In this document: positions 19,510 through 29,312 of the stretch, in pieces
How positions within the stretch are numbered: position 1 is the stretch's first letter
How the letters are laid out: every line of letters starts with the position of its first letter
Origin: Paenibacillus sp. PCH8
GTDB lineage: Bacteria; Bacillota; Bacilli; Paenibacillales; Paenibacillaceae
NCBI RefSeq assembly: GCF_002968835.1
Contig: NZ_PKQK01000006.1
Location: 124,001 to 188,000, forward strand
Reading direction: 5' to 3'
Length of the DNA: 64,000 bases
Program-made: the position numbers and the translations under genes
The notes under the pieces: generated by a model
Database searches by the model: none
Told to the model about the DNA's origin: nothing
What the model saw: only the letters and a program-made list of their open reading frames with translations

Positions 19510-20340
19510 ATGTTGACGGTTCATGATTCCAAGCAAAAGCTAGTTACGTTGCAAACAAAAGAACTATTTTTCCTGGCCGGTATTCTCGGTTCAGACCGAT
19601 TACTTGGTGTGGAAGATCCATTCCGTGGTTATATGGCGGAGGATATTGCAATGGAGTGGGAGCGTGTCAAAACCTCTCTGCTGGACAAAGGATATCTGAT
19701 TGAGGATCAGGACACCAATGAGCTGATCATGACACCGACCGTTTTCTCGAGGGTAGCCATTGCCGGTTTGTCCGATAGAGCTTGTTGGATTCGTTACACG
19801 ATCAGCGGCAAGTCGTATGAGAGTTATATACACTGTACGGATGAGAGGGTCGTTGAAGTTTCCCGTGTGGCCGACGTACCGGATTCGTTCCGGCTCAGTG
19901 ATCTGGGAAATGTTCGTGAGGCCATTGATGTTCTGATTCAAAGGATGAAATGGAGCGGCCATTCTCCTGTGGAGAAACCGGCTCTGATGTGCTCCAAGAA
20001 AAAGTTTTATGATGTCATGGATGGGCTTGAAAACAGTAGTGTACAGACGGTGGCAGATGAACTTGCACAGGAGACAAGTGATCCTGATGGGTCACTTGCG
20101 CTGGCACGCTGTCTGGTGGGCAAAGAGTCAGACGGGGAACTTCGGTTGCTTGTGTGGAATGAAGATGGGTGGAAGTCGCAGTCGGCAGCATTCGCTGCAA
20201 GTGCGGTATCCAATTGGTTGTTCCGCATGAGCACTGCCGCTTCTGATGATTGGCTTGTTGCCGCACTGACGACTAGAGAACAGTTTCACGAGATGCTGCT
20301 GGACTGGCTTAAACAGCCTGCAGGGGAAGAGGAAAGGTGA
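19510..20340 (+). CDS. T7SS-locus protein, possibly EspG-like
   Basis: 276 residues, no signal peptide or membrane segment. The N-terminus (LVTLQTKELFFLAGILGSDRLLGV) and the alternating sheet pattern recall EspG-type chaperones that bind WXG/PE-PPE substrates in actinobacterial ESX systems, but the similarity is only by eye. It lies 16 bases after the corrected end of essC and six bases before a WXG100-like gene, so it is almost certainly in the same operon. Start at ATG 19510 after GAGGGGAGG. Confidence 0.6.
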   Translation: MLTVHDSKQKLVTLQTKELFFLAGILGSDRLLGVEDPFRGYMAEDIAMEWERVKTSLLDKGYLIEDQDTNELIMTPTVFSRVAIAGLSDRACWIRYTISGKSYESYIHCTDERVVEVSRVADVPDSFRLSDLGNVREAIDVLIQRMKWSGHSPVEKPALMCSKKKFYDVMDGLENSSVQTVADELAQETSDPDGSLALARCLVGKESDGELRLLVWNEDGWKSQSAAFAASAVSNWLFRMSTAASDDWLVAALTTREQFHEMLLDWLKQPAGEEER

Positions 20341-20346
20341 TGGTAA

Positions 20347-20895
20347 ATGCGCATTCGTGTGGAACCGGATGTGCTTCGGGCACTGAGCAGGCAGATTCAG
20401 TATGCAGCGGAGCAAATACAGCAAAAGATGACAGTGTTGGATCAGGCGATTCATTCGCTGGAGTGGGAGGTTGAATCCCGCGCAGCGGTGATGAGTGAAT
20501 GGAATCACAGTAAACGACTGGGCGAGGATGCGCTTCGTCGTTTGATGGACTTGAGCGTACAGCTGGGCCGCAAAGCGTTGTTATTCCAGCAGGCAGACAT
20601 GGAGTATCGTACCGTGCTGAGTCATGTTAATACAGCCTATGGTAATGCGGTCAATATGCTGAATGTTCTTCAGAATAATCCTACAGGAGAAATTATGCCT
20701 GCACATTCTGCAACTGTAGCTGTAGTATCCGATCCCCTTTCCGCAATGGCGGCCGTATATCGTGTACAGGATGCGGCTCCGCCTGATGGCTCCCCGGCTA
20801 CGCTGGTTCAGGCTATGCAGCCTGAGCCTGTAGCATGGAGATTCACAGATCCTTCCTTTCGGGGAAGAAGAGGAACCGAGCCTGTGGTCTCCTGA
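20347..20895 (+). CDS. WXG100-like helical protein, 182 residues
   Basis: The first 100 residues are a helix-turn-helix hairpin like WXG100 proteins, with the turn near EWEVESRAAVMSEW. A less ordered Pro/Ala-rich tail follows. It is longer than the usual 100 residues, so it may be a secreted substrate or a partner for the smaller WXG100 protein encoded 190 bases downstream. No cleavable signal is present, as expected for this route. Confidence 0.65.
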   Translation: MRIRVEPDVLRALSRQIQYAAEQIQQKMTVLDQAIHSLEWEVESRAAVMSEWNHSKRLGEDALRRLMDLSVQLGRKALLFQQADMEYRTVLSHVNTAYGNAVNMLNVLQNNPTGEIMPAHSATVAVVSDPLSAMAAVYRVQDAAPPDGSPATLVQAMQPEPVAWRFTDPSFRGRRGTEPVVS

Positions 20896-21019
20896 ACAAG
20901 GTGAATAAAGACGACAGCAGAAAGTGAATTTTTTTTGTAAATAGGCTGTTAGGAGAAGTTTCAAGTGCCAAAAATGGGGTAAATAGGATTAGGTCCTTCG
21001 GCTTTTGTCCGATCGATCC

Positions 21020-21028
21020 TGGTATAGT
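21020..21028 (+). promoter_or_regulatory. Extended -10 promoter of the WXG100 gene
   Basis: TGGTATAGT, an extended -10 element, about 55 bases before the start codon. No good -35 box is seen. It suggests that the small WXG100 gene is also transcribed separately from the rest of the locus. Confidence 0.45.
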
Positions 21029-21080
21029 ACAATTTGAACAAGCAGAAATTTAATTGCACAAACCAAGGAGGAATTTACCA

Positions 21081-21356
21081 ATGGCAGGACGTATTTTAGT
21101 TACCCCAGAGCAGCTTGATCAGGTCTCCAATCAATTTAAACAAAGCGGTGAGCAAAGTCAGCAAATCGTATCTACATTGACTCAATCCATCACAAGCATG
21201 GAAGGACAATGGGAAGGTATGACCAAGCAACGCTTCTTCCAAGAGTTCCAGGAAGCCAGCAAGCAAATGCAATCTTTCGTTCAAACGCTGAACAGCATCA
21301 GCGCGGAACTTACAGCTATTGCTAACAAATTCCGTACAGCTGACCAAGCTCGTTAA
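21081..21356 (+). CDS. WXG100 secreted protein (EsxA/YukE-like)
   Basis: 91 residues starting MAGRILVTPEQL, with the central WEG turn in MEGQWEGMTKQRFF and two long helices. A C-terminal YxxxD/E signal is not evident. This is the typical substrate and co-factor of the EssC ATPase. AAGGAGG lies nine bases before ATG 21081. It has its own likely promoter and terminator, consistent with high expression. Confidence 0.93.
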   Translation: MAGRILVTPEQLDQVSNQFKQSGEQSQQIVSTLTQSITSMEGQWEGMTKQRFFQEFQEASKQMQSFVQTLNSISAELTAIANKFRTADQAR

Positions 21357-21442
21357 TCTGCTTTACATAGATCAGGCCGATTTGAAGTCTGAATTCGCTC
21401 TGAAGTATAGGCGGGTAGCAAGCTGAAGATGTACAATTACAG

Positions 21443-21478
21443 CAAAAACCGGGCGTTTTCACAACACCCGGTTTTTGT
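21443..21478 (+). terminator. Terminator after the WXG100 gene
   Basis: AAAAACCGGGCG and CACCCGGTTTTT form a stem with a short A/T loop followed by T residues. Confidence 0.85.
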
Positions 21479-21514
21479 TGCAACTATGACACAATGACAG
21501 AGAGAGGGATAAGC

Positions 21515-23593
21515 ATGTCTTTTCAACCAAATCCCGGGGATGAAGTGGTGATTAACGATATTGCCTATATGATTGGGCAACATCCGGCTGCACCGGGTCT
21601 GGCTTATGCCCAAGCCGGAAGGCAGGGCATTGTTTATCAGTTGTTACCCCGTAATGGTTCCATCCATGGGGCCAAAGCACTAAAAGTGTTTTTTCCCAAA
21701 TTCCGTATTCCAGCTATGGTATATCAGTCTGAGCATATGGAGTCTTATAGTGAACTGCCAGGTTTGCAGGTGTGCAAGCGTGATGTGCTCACTCCGGAAA
21801 GAAACGGAGTGCTCATTGGAGAGCATCCCGATCTGTTATATGCGGTATTGATGCCATGGGTGCAGGGTCAGACCTGGTTCGACATAATCAGTGATCAAAG
21901 ACAGCTGACGGTACAGGAGAGCTTGAAGCTGGCCAGAGCACTTGCCGGAACGGGTTCGGCAATGGAACAGCGTGGTCTGGCTCATTGCGATATGTCGGCA
22001 CCTAATGTAATGATTCCGTTTTTTTCCGAAGTGGAGAACCTGAGGAAGACTTCTGCGGTAGAGCTCGTGGATGTCGAGCAGATGTACGGTTCCAAGATGG
22101 ACCGTCCAGATGCCCTGCTTGCCGGATCACCCGGTTATGCGGCCCATAGAACAGTGCACAGTGGTTTGTGGAGTTCATATGCTGATCGCTTTGCCGGGGC
22201 GGTTATTATTGCTGAGATGTTGAGCTGGTCGGACCCGGTAATTGTAGAGAAAGCCTGGGGAGAAAGCTATTTTGACCAACATGAGATGCAAACGGTGAGT
22301 GAACGCTATTACGCGATGCGGGAGTCCCTGGAGAAACGTTGGGGTTCCAAACTATCCGAGCTGTTTATTCGTGCCTGGGAAAGTCACGATCTAAGCAGTT
22401 GCCCGACTTTTGGGGAGTGGTATGTTGTCCTTGCTGCGGTGGACGTTCACCAAGCTAATGCAGCAGTAGCTGTGACATCAGAGGAAAAAGACGCTGATCC
22501 GTCAGAAGCTGTTCATGGGAATCGGAGTAAGAGCTCAGATTCCGCAAGTGAAAAGGTGAATGCTCAAGACGGGAATGTTCATCAAACGCAACACTCGCCT
22601 GATCAGGAAGCGGTAGTGAACCGTCTTTTCCTGCAGGCGAGAGCCCTGGAGGACGAAGATAAACCGGCTGCTGCACTTGAAGTGTATCGTTCGCTGTATC
22701 ATTTCATCCCTCATAACAGTGCGATGCAGATGGAAGTTGATGCTGCAATCAAGGAGCTGGATGCAAAGCTTCATCCGAAAGAGGATGTAAACCAGCCCGT
22801 AGTTGTTCCATTTTACAGATCCAAAAAGTTCATGATTTCCTCTGCTGTTCTTATTGTATTGCTGGCAGGAAGCGTGCCAACGGTCAAAATTCTCGCCGAT
22901 CAGGCAGAGGTGAAGCAGAAGGAACAACAGGAAGCTACGCGACTGGCAGAGGTCAAGGCTGCGGAAGAGGCTGAAGCTGCGAAGCTGGCTGCGCTCAAAC
23001 AACAGGAAGAGCAAGGGAAACAAAAGGCCGCAGATGCTGCAAAACTGGACGCAGAGGAAAAGAAAAAGCTCGCAGAAGCCAAACAAAAGGAAGCTGAAGC
23101 GAAGAAAAAAGAAGATGAACGCAAGGTATTACAGGCCAAGTATGATAAACAAGCGAAATATGAGGCTTATCTCGTGAAGCAGGAACAGCAGAAGAAAGAA
23201 GCTGCGAAGAAAGCCGCGCAGGAGAAGTTTGATAAACAGGCCAAATACGAAGCTTATCTCACCTGGAAAAAAGAGAATGATGCCATGCTTGCCAAACAGG
23301 AAGCGGAGCGTAAGGCTGCAGCTGAAGTTAAACGCCAGCAGGAGATCGCTCAGAAAGCCGCGCTCAAGAAAAAGCGTGCCCAGAATGTGGTTACGCTGAT
23401 TGCTCATTATAATAAGACCTATAATGCGCAAAAAGGCAGAAAAATTGAAAACGCAGAATCGTATGCTCGTGATTTCAAAAATCTCTACAATACGGATGCG
23501 GCTTATTTCAAAGGTGTCGGTAAAGTGGCTGCTCGTATGAGTGCCATTAACAAATTCCTGAGTAACAACAACTATACGTTGCCCAATTTATAG
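21515..23593 (+). CDS. Kinase-like membrane protein with coiled coil, EssB-like layout
   Basis: 692 residues. The N-terminal third is protein-kinase-like, with HCDMSAPNVMI near residue 157 in place of HRD and DVE near 186 in place of DFG. The catalytic Asp, Asn and metal Asp positions are therefore kept, so activity is possible. A helical repeat-like region follows, then one membrane helix at about 438-458. About 150 residues rich in Lys, Glu and Ala form a coiled coil after it, with the module KYDKQAKYEAYL appearing twice. EssB/YukC of T7SS has the same kinase-fold, membrane, helical order, so it may take that role. Start ATG 21515. Confidence 0.72.
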   Translation: MSFQPNPGDEVVINDIAYMIGQHPAAPGLAYAQAGRQGIVYQLLPRNGSIHGAKALKVFFPKFRIPAMVYQSEHMESYSELPGLQVCKRDVLTPERNGVLIGEHPDLLYAVLMPWVQGQTWFDIISDQRQLTVQESLKLARALAGTGSAMEQRGLAHCDMSAPNVMIPFFSEVENLRKTSAVELVDVEQMYGSKMDRPDALLAGSPGYAAHRTVHSGLWSSYADRFAGAVIIAEMLSWSDPVIVEKAWGESYFDQHEMQTVSERYYAMRESLEKRWGSKLSELFIRAWESHDLSSCPTFGEWYVVLAAVDVHQANAAVAVTSEEKDADPSEAVHGNRSKSSDSASEKVNAQDGNVHQTQHSPDQEAVVNRLFLQARALEDEDKPAAALEVYRSLYHFIPHNSAMQMEVDAAIKELDAKLHPKEDVNQPVVVPFYRSKKFMISSAVLIVLLAGSVPTVKILADQAEVKQKEQQEATRLAEVKAAEEAEAAKLAALKQQEEQGKQKAADAAKLDAEEKKKLAEAKQKEAEAKKKEDERKVLQAKYDKQAKYEAYLVKQEQQKKEAAKKAAQEKFDKQAKYEAYLTWKKENDAMLAKQEAERKAAAEVKRQQEIAQKAALKKKRAQNVVTLIAHYNKTYNAQKGRKIENAESYARDFKNLYNTDAAYFKGVGKVAARMSAINKFLSNNNYTLPNL

Positions 23594-23805
23594 TACATGT
23601 TCAAAAAGGACGGTTTTCAGTACCGAGAAGATGGAATAAAGCTAGAAATGGAGTAGCGGAGCGTAGGGTAAACTACGTGAGCAACTGCAATGTTTCCGAA
23701 GGAAACAACCTTCATAAGCCCACACTTATTTCGGCTGAATTTCATATTCGATGCTGAGGATGCCTGAAGGCATCCTTCGTAATCAAAAGCGGACTTTTTG
23801 AACAA
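23591..23805. repeat. Dispersed MITE-like repeat, copy B
   Basis: Second copy of the element at 8758-8973, same orientation. TGTTCAAAAAGGACGG at the left and GCGGACTTTTTGAACA at the right are imperfect inverted ends. Its first bases, TAG of TAGTAC, are the stop codon of the kinase-like gene. It occupies the whole gap to the von Willebrand gene. Confidence 0.85.
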
Positions 23806-23848
23806 CTTCTTGTAAAATAACGTGAATGACGGAGGTGACTCACCCTAG

Positions 23849-24601
23849 ATGAACTATACGATTCAAGCATCACAGCGTACACCTGCACTCATTATTTATT
23901 TAATTGATATCAGCGCCTCCATGAATATGGTTCTGGAGAATCGGCGGCGGATTGACGTCGTCTATGATGCATTAGCCCTGGCTATTCGCCAAATGGTATT
24001 TCGTTCCACGAAGGGAAATCGTCTGACTCCACGCTATCGGATAGCCATACTTGCTTACAGCGATGATGTATATGATCTGTTGAACGGAATTAAAGGTATT
24101 GACGAGATCGCTGCAGTTGGTTCTTTACCTGACCTGACTCCAAAACGATTTTCGGATTCCGCCAAGGCTTTTTTGCAGGCAGAGAAAATTCTACAGGCCG
24201 AAATTCCGAACATGCAGGACTGTCCTGCGCCGTTGGTATGCCATATGACCGATGGGGTAGCTACAGGTGAAGATCCCGAACCTATTGCCAAGAGAATCAT
24301 GGGTATGAGTGTGCCAGATGGCAATGTGCTGGTCGAGAATATTTTTATATCCGATCATCTGCTGGAAGGACCCATTGCTGAACCCAGAAGGTGGAAGGGG
24401 ATCTCTCCGGAAACGAATCTTCAGGATGAGCATGGGGAGAAGCTGCGCAATATGTCATCTGTCCTGCCCGAAAGTTATCGGGAAATGCTTGTTGAAGCTG
24501 ATTATTTGCTTGCACCCGGTGCACTCATGATGCTGCCAGGTACCTGTGCAGAATTAGTATCGATCGGGTTCCAGATGTCCGCTGCTACGCCTGTGAGATA
24601 G
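23849..24601 (+). CDS. von Willebrand factor A domain protein
   Basis: 250 residues. The MIDAS metal site begins with DISAS at residues 20-24 and continues with a Thr in the middle region and CHMTDG at about residue 130. No membrane segment or signal peptide. In TerY-P type modules a vWA protein acts with a kinase and a PP2C phosphatase, and all three are consecutive here. The start at ATG 23849 follows GGAGGTGAC at some distance. It ends ten bases before the phosphatase gene. Confidence 0.85.
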   Translation: MNYTIQASQRTPALIIYLIDISASMNMVLENRRRIDVVYDALALAIRQMVFRSTKGNRLTPRYRIAILAYSDDVYDLLNGIKGIDEIAAVGSLPDLTPKRFSDSAKAFLQAEKILQAEIPNMQDCPAPLVCHMTDGVATGEDPEPIAKRIMGMSVPDGNVLVENIFISDHLLEGPIAEPRRWKGISPETNLQDEHGEKLRNMSSVLPESYREMLVEADYLLAPGALMMLPGTCAELVSIGFQMSAATPVR

Positions 24602-24611
24602 GAGGGGAATC

Positions 24612-25454
24612 ATGAGAGTGATGCGTTTGGCAACATTATCTGCTGGGGATAAGGGAGGCCATGCCAAGCAACGGCATGACCATTTTCGCTATGTGAGTGT
24701 GCAGACCGGAGAACAGCCTCTAACCCGTTATCAAGGCACATTCAAGTGCAGATATGGGTATGGCAGAGCGGCAGAGACGGTTAATCAGGGGGATACGGGG
24801 CAGGATTTTGCTGCGGTACGCATGGATGGGAATGTCTGTAATTTTGTTCTGTGTGATGGAGTAGGCATGAGTTATCTGGGTGATTTCGCAGCACGTTTCT
24901 TGGGAAACGCGTTGTTGGATTGGCTGGAAAAAGCGCAGCATCCGACGGTAGAGGCTGTGGAGCGCCTTCTTCATGAGCTGACTCTCCCCGCATCCGAACA
25001 GCTGGAAAAAATGCAGCCATTGGACAGTTCTCCTCTGTTGCTGCGTGAAGTATTGATGGAGAAGCGAAGCCGAGGAAGTCAGGCCATGTATGTATGTGGT
25101 CGAATTGAGCTCATAGGAGGAGGCCGCAAAAGTCGTGTGTGGCTTGCCTGGCAAGGAGATTCACGTATTCGCCTGTGGCGTAATGGTGAGGAACAGTCAG
25201 AACGGTTTCAGGTTCATTGCAAGACGAATGAACGTTGGTCCACACTCGAAGGCCCTGTCGGTGGTAAGCCTCATATCTACGAGACGAAAGGCTCAGCAGA
25301 AGATTCACTGCGTCTTCAATTATATAGCGATGGACTGAATGATCTGGATGCAATCCAGTCTTACGTCCCTGATGAGGACATTCAGGTACTACTGGATGCT
25401 ACACATACTGGCGGTCTTGAAGATGATGCCGCTTTCATTGAATTGGAATGGTGA
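24612..25454 (+). CDS. PP2C-family Ser/Thr phosphatase
   Basis: 280 residues. The metal-binding motifs of PPM phosphatases are in order: DTGQDFAAV, LCDGVGM, AWQGDSRIRLW and a final GGLEDDAAFIEL. It should remove phosphate from Ser/Thr, the obvious partner being the kinase-like protein two genes upstream. AGGAGGGGAA precedes ATG 24612. No hydrophobic segment is seen, so it acts in the cytoplasm. No downstream gene belongs to the group; an intergenic gap of about 190 bases follows. Confidence 0.82.
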   Translation: MRVMRLATLSAGDKGGHAKQRHDHFRYVSVQTGEQPLTRYQGTFKCRYGYGRAAETVNQGDTGQDFAAVRMDGNVCNFVLCDGVGMSYLGDFAARFLGNALLDWLEKAQHPTVEAVERLLHELTLPASEQLEKMQPLDSSPLLLREVLMEKRSRGSQAMYVCGRIELIGGGRKSRVWLAWQGDSRIRLWRNGEEQSERFQVHCKTNERWSTLEGPVGGKPHIYETKGSAEDSLRLQLYSDGLNDLDAIQSYVPDEDIQVLLDATHTGGLEDDAAFIELEW

Positions 25455-25643
25455 GTTGGCGGATATACAGTTGTGAATGAATCCGTTCTTGCCGTGATGG
25501 TGGTGATGATCAACAGTGAAAAAACTTGGTGGTGTTGATTTAAAAGACACTCTTTTTGGGTAATCTTGTGAAGAATTGACTTTAACTTAGAGCTTGAATG
25601 TACATTCTTACATAATTGCTAATTCAAAGGAGTGGAATGGATA

Positions 25644-26450
25644 ATGACACAACATAACGGCAAGTCACGGTTCCAAGGCAAAGTAGCGATTATTACGGGA
25701 GCAGGTTCGGGGATTGGGAAGGCTACTGCCGTCAAGTTGGCTAATGAGGGAGCACAAGTTGCGCTATTTGATCTGGTGAACGATCGAATTGCGGAAACGG
25801 AAGCGGAGATTAATGCGTTGCATTCAGGGGCAGCGAGAGCGTTCGATGTTGACATTTCTGACCCGGCTCGTGTGGAAAAAGCAGTGCTGGAAACCGTGGA
25901 GTTATTCGGCGGTTTGGATATTGTTTTTGCCAACGCGGGTATTAATGGCGTATCCGCACCGATCGAGGAAATTCAGGTTGAAGATTGGCAACAGATTATT
26001 ACAACGAACCTCAATGGTACATTTTTCACCGTCAAATATGCATTACCTCACCTCAAAAAACGGGGTGGCGGCAGTATTATTATCACGAGTTCCATTAATG
26101 GAAATCAGCGCTTCTCGAGCTTCGGCATGTCGGCGTATAGTACGTCCAAGGCAGGGCAGGTTGCTTTTGCCAAGATGGCGGCGCTTGAACTGGCGAAGTT
26201 CAAAATACGTGTCAACGTGATCTGTCCAGGAGCAATTGCGACCAATATTGATCAAAGTACGGTCAAAACGGATGATTTGCAGCAGATCATTATTCCGATG
26301 GAGTTCCCGGAAGGACAGCAGCCACTTGCGGACGGTCCGGGCCAGCCTGAACATGTTGCCGATCTGGTAAGCTTCCTCGCATCGTCCGAATCCAAACATA
26401 TTACTGGAGCAGAGATCGTCATTGACGGTGCCGAGTCATTGCTCAGCTAA
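25644..26450 (+). CDS. SDR-family oxidoreductase
   Basis: 268-residue classical short-chain dehydrogenase. The cofactor motif is TGAGSGIG, the structural NAG appears in FANAGING, and the active site is S-x12-YSTSK. The acidic residue after the second strand (LFDLVN) suggests NAD(H) rather than NADP(H). Substrate unknown. ATG 25644 has AAAGGAG about ten bases upstream. It is monocistronic, with a terminator at 26501. Confidence 0.9.
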   Translation: MTQHNGKSRFQGKVAIITGAGSGIGKATAVKLANEGAQVALFDLVNDRIAETEAEINALHSGAARAFDVDISDPARVEKAVLETVELFGGLDIVFANAGINGVSAPIEEIQVEDWQQIITTNLNGTFFTVKYALPHLKKRGGGSIIITSSINGNQRFSSFGMSAYSTSKAGQVAFAKMAALELAKFKIRVNVICPGAIATNIDQSTVKTDDLQQIIIPMEFPEGQQPLADGPGQPEHVADLVSFLASSESKHITGAEIVIDGAESLLS

Positions 26451-26500
26451 ACGAGCATTCTGGATAAATTTCATTTTTGCTTAAATACTGTGTCTGCGAT

Positions 26501-26527
26501 AGTCGTTCCTCTGGAACGGCTTTTTTT
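26501..26527 (+). terminator. Intrinsic terminator
   Basis: Stem CGTTCC/GGAACG with adjoining G-U pair and TCT loop, followed by seven T residues. Confidence 0.8.
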
Positions 26528-26594
26528 GTTATAATGCTAACATTCGAACAGGAATACTTGAGAGCGGTAGGGTACATCCATTAGGAGCGATAAT

Positions 26595-29113
26595 ATGCAG
26601 ATAGAGTTACCGATACAAAAGATTATTCCCGAGTTAAGACAGTTATTTCGGGATCAGGATACAGGGGTATTAATTGCAGAGCCGGGAGCGGGGAAAACAA
26701 CCGTAGTGCCGCTGGCTTTGCTGGAGGAGCCGTGGATTGCCGGACGAAAAATCATTATGCTGGAGCCCCGAAGGCTGGCCGCGCGTTCAGCTGCGTCGAG
26801 ATTGGCGGCTACTTTAGGAGAAAAAGCAGGACAGACTGTAGGATATCGTGTTCGCATGGATACACGGGTAAGTCAGGCGACACGAATTGAAGTGGTTACA
26901 GAAGGGGTATTGACCCGGATGTTGCAGCAGGATCAGGGACTAGAGGACACGGCGATGATTATATTTGATGAATTCCATGAGCGACATCTGCATGGTGACT
27001 TGGGTCTGGCCCTGGCATTGGAATCACGAGCGATGTTGCGTCCGGATCTGAAACTGCTGGTCATGTCGGCTACCCTTGATCCGGTTTCTGTCTGTACATT
27101 GCTGGGAGAAGGCACAAGATCGATTCACTGTCCTGGGCGCACGTTTCCGGTGGAAACACAATATGTGCCGAGAGCGGCAGCTATGCAGCTGGAGCCATGG
27201 ACGACTCAGACCGTAATCAAGGCATTGGCCGAACAGGAGGGTGATGTGCTTGTTTTTCTTCCGGGAGCAAGAGAAATACACCGAACGGAGAGAGAGTTAT
27301 TGAAACGATCTCTGCCGGCACAGGTGAAAATTCATTCTCTGTATGGCAGTATGCCTGTGGAACAACAGGATGAGGCTATACGCCCGGCAGCCGAGGGCTG
27401 GCGAAAAGTTGTACTCTCTACGTCCATTGCGGAGTCCAGTCTTACACTTGCTGGAGTCAAAGTTGTGGTGGATGCAGGTTTGAGTCGAGCATCGGCCTTC
27501 TCGCCACGAACGGGCATGAGCCGTCTTGTTACCCTGCCGGTATCCAAGGCGTCAGCCGATCAGCGGCGGGGTCGTGCAGGGCGACTGGCCCCGGGTGTAT
27601 GTTATCGGCTATGGAGCGAAGAGGTTCACGGGGACTGCCTGAGGCAGCTCGCCCGGAGATCGCTTCCGCGGATCTTGCGCCGTTGGCGCTGGAGCTTGCC
27701 GTCTGGGGTGTCCAGTCCCCAGCAGAGCTGCAATGGCTGGACACCCCGCCTGACGCTGCCTACGGTCAGGCACAGGCGCTGCTGCGCCAGCTGGGCGGCC
27801 TGGATGACGCAGGCCGCATCACGCCCTTCGGGCGGCGGATGAACACGCTTGGCGTGCATCCGCGACTGGCCAGCATGCTGCTCCGCGCGGCGGAGCTTGG
27901 GCTGGCCAGCTACGCCAGCATGCTGGCGGCACTGCTGCAGGAGCCTGCCGGCCTCCGCAGCAGTGGCAGTGCAGGCGCGGGCACGGACCTCCGCCCGCGC
28001 ATAGAGGCGCTGCTGTCTGCGGACAGCAGCGGCATGCCGCAAGCGGCAGCGGCTGTCGCAGACGGCGCGGCCGTGCGGCGCATGCTTCAGGAGAGCCGCC
28101 AGCTGCGCTCGGCGCTCGGCCCGGCGGCCGATCCGGTGCGGCCGGATGAGGACAGCTGCGGCTTGCTGCTGTCCTTCGCTTATCCGGACCGGATCGGGCA
28201 ACGCCGGGAGGACGGCCGCTATCTGCTGAGCAGCGGCCGTGGGGTAAGGCTCGCAGCGACAGAATCGCTGAGCCGTTCAGCTTATCTGGTCGCAGCCGAG
28301 GCAGACGACCAGGGCGCGGATGCGCGCATCCTGCTGGCTGCGCCATTGCAGGAGCAGACATTGCTGCAGGCGGGTCAACATCTGCTACAGAATGAAGTGC
28401 AGGTGGCTTGGGATCGCAATACCCGCAGCGTACGGGCGCACAAAAGGCTTCGGATTGGAGCTGTTGTTATCAAGGAGAGTAGTATTGCACAGCCGCCTGA
28501 AGATCAGGTGCTGGAAGCACTGCTAACCGGAATACGCATGGAAGGGCTGGATTGCCTGCCCTGGACCAAAACATCCAGACAGCTTGCAGACAGAATGCGA
28601 TTCCTGCATCAACATCTATCCGACTGGCCCGACCTGATCGAAGATCATCTGACCGAGGAGTTGGCAGAACATCTTACTCCTTATCTGACAGGCATGCGAT
28701 CCGCAGCCGATCTGAAGAGATTGTCGATGCATGATGTATTGCTGGGCGGACTCAGCTGGACACAACGCCAGCAGTTGGATCAGGAAGCACCGACTCATAT
28801 TCAGGTACCGAGTGGTTCACGCATTCCGGTGGACTATAGCCGTCCTGAAGACCCTGCTCTGGCCGTAAGACTACAGGAGATGTTTGGACAACAGGAGACG
28901 CCGCGTATTGGAGGTGGCAGGGTTCCGGTGACCCTGCACCTGTTATCACCTGCACAGCGGCCTGTGCAGGTTACGCGGGATCTGGCCAATTTCTGGCGAG
29001 AGACCTATTTTGACGTCAAGAAAGATCTGAAAGGACGATATCCGAAGCACTATTGGCCGGATGACCCAATGGAAGCAGTCGCGACGAATCGGGCTAAACC
29101 ACGAGGGCAATAG
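26595..29113 (+). CDS. hrpB: HrpB-type ATP-dependent RNA helicase (frameshift)
   Basis: About 840 residues of the DEAH/RHA group. Walker A is AEPGAGKTT near residue 30, motif II is DEFH, and motif III is SAT. Motif VI appears as QRRGRAGR. The C-terminus FWRETYFDVKKDLKGRYPKHYWP is diagnostic, in pieces, for HrpB. The frame breaks at GGGG 27630-27633; one extra G continues HGGLPEAARPEIA. The middle part, roughly 27640-28340, is far richer in GC than the two ends of the same gene. Confidence 0.9.
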
Positions 29114-29246
29114 ATGGACTGTTTTGTGTCTTATGCAATGATACTCTAACGTAATAATCCTCTACCTGAAGAAAATGACCGATGATCTGATGGATGTGAT
29201 CGTGCCTTGGAAATGCTATTAACACATAGTAAAATGAGTTGGCAAA

Positions 29247-29271
29247 GTTTGAAAGAAAACAAGACGGGTAA
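29247..29271 (+). promoter_or_regulatory. Sigma-B-type promoter
   Basis: GTTTGA, 13 bases, GGGTAA: close to the sigma-B consensus GTTTAA-N12-15-GGGTAT. It lies about 40 bases before a gene of a general stress family, which supports the reading. Confidence 0.65.
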
Positions 29272-29312
29272 TAACATAGCGAACCACTCAATAAGCTGAG
29301 GAGGATTTCACT

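Noticed and set aside
22900..23431. Minus-strand frames rich in Ser, Phe and Ala opposite the coiled coil
   Set aside because: They are the complement of the Lys/Ala/Glu-rich region and reflect its base composition.
27626..28361. Long minus-strand frames opposite hrpB
   Set aside because: They arise from the very high GC content of this part, which lowers the number of stop codons. The plus-strand frame continues known HrpB sequence.
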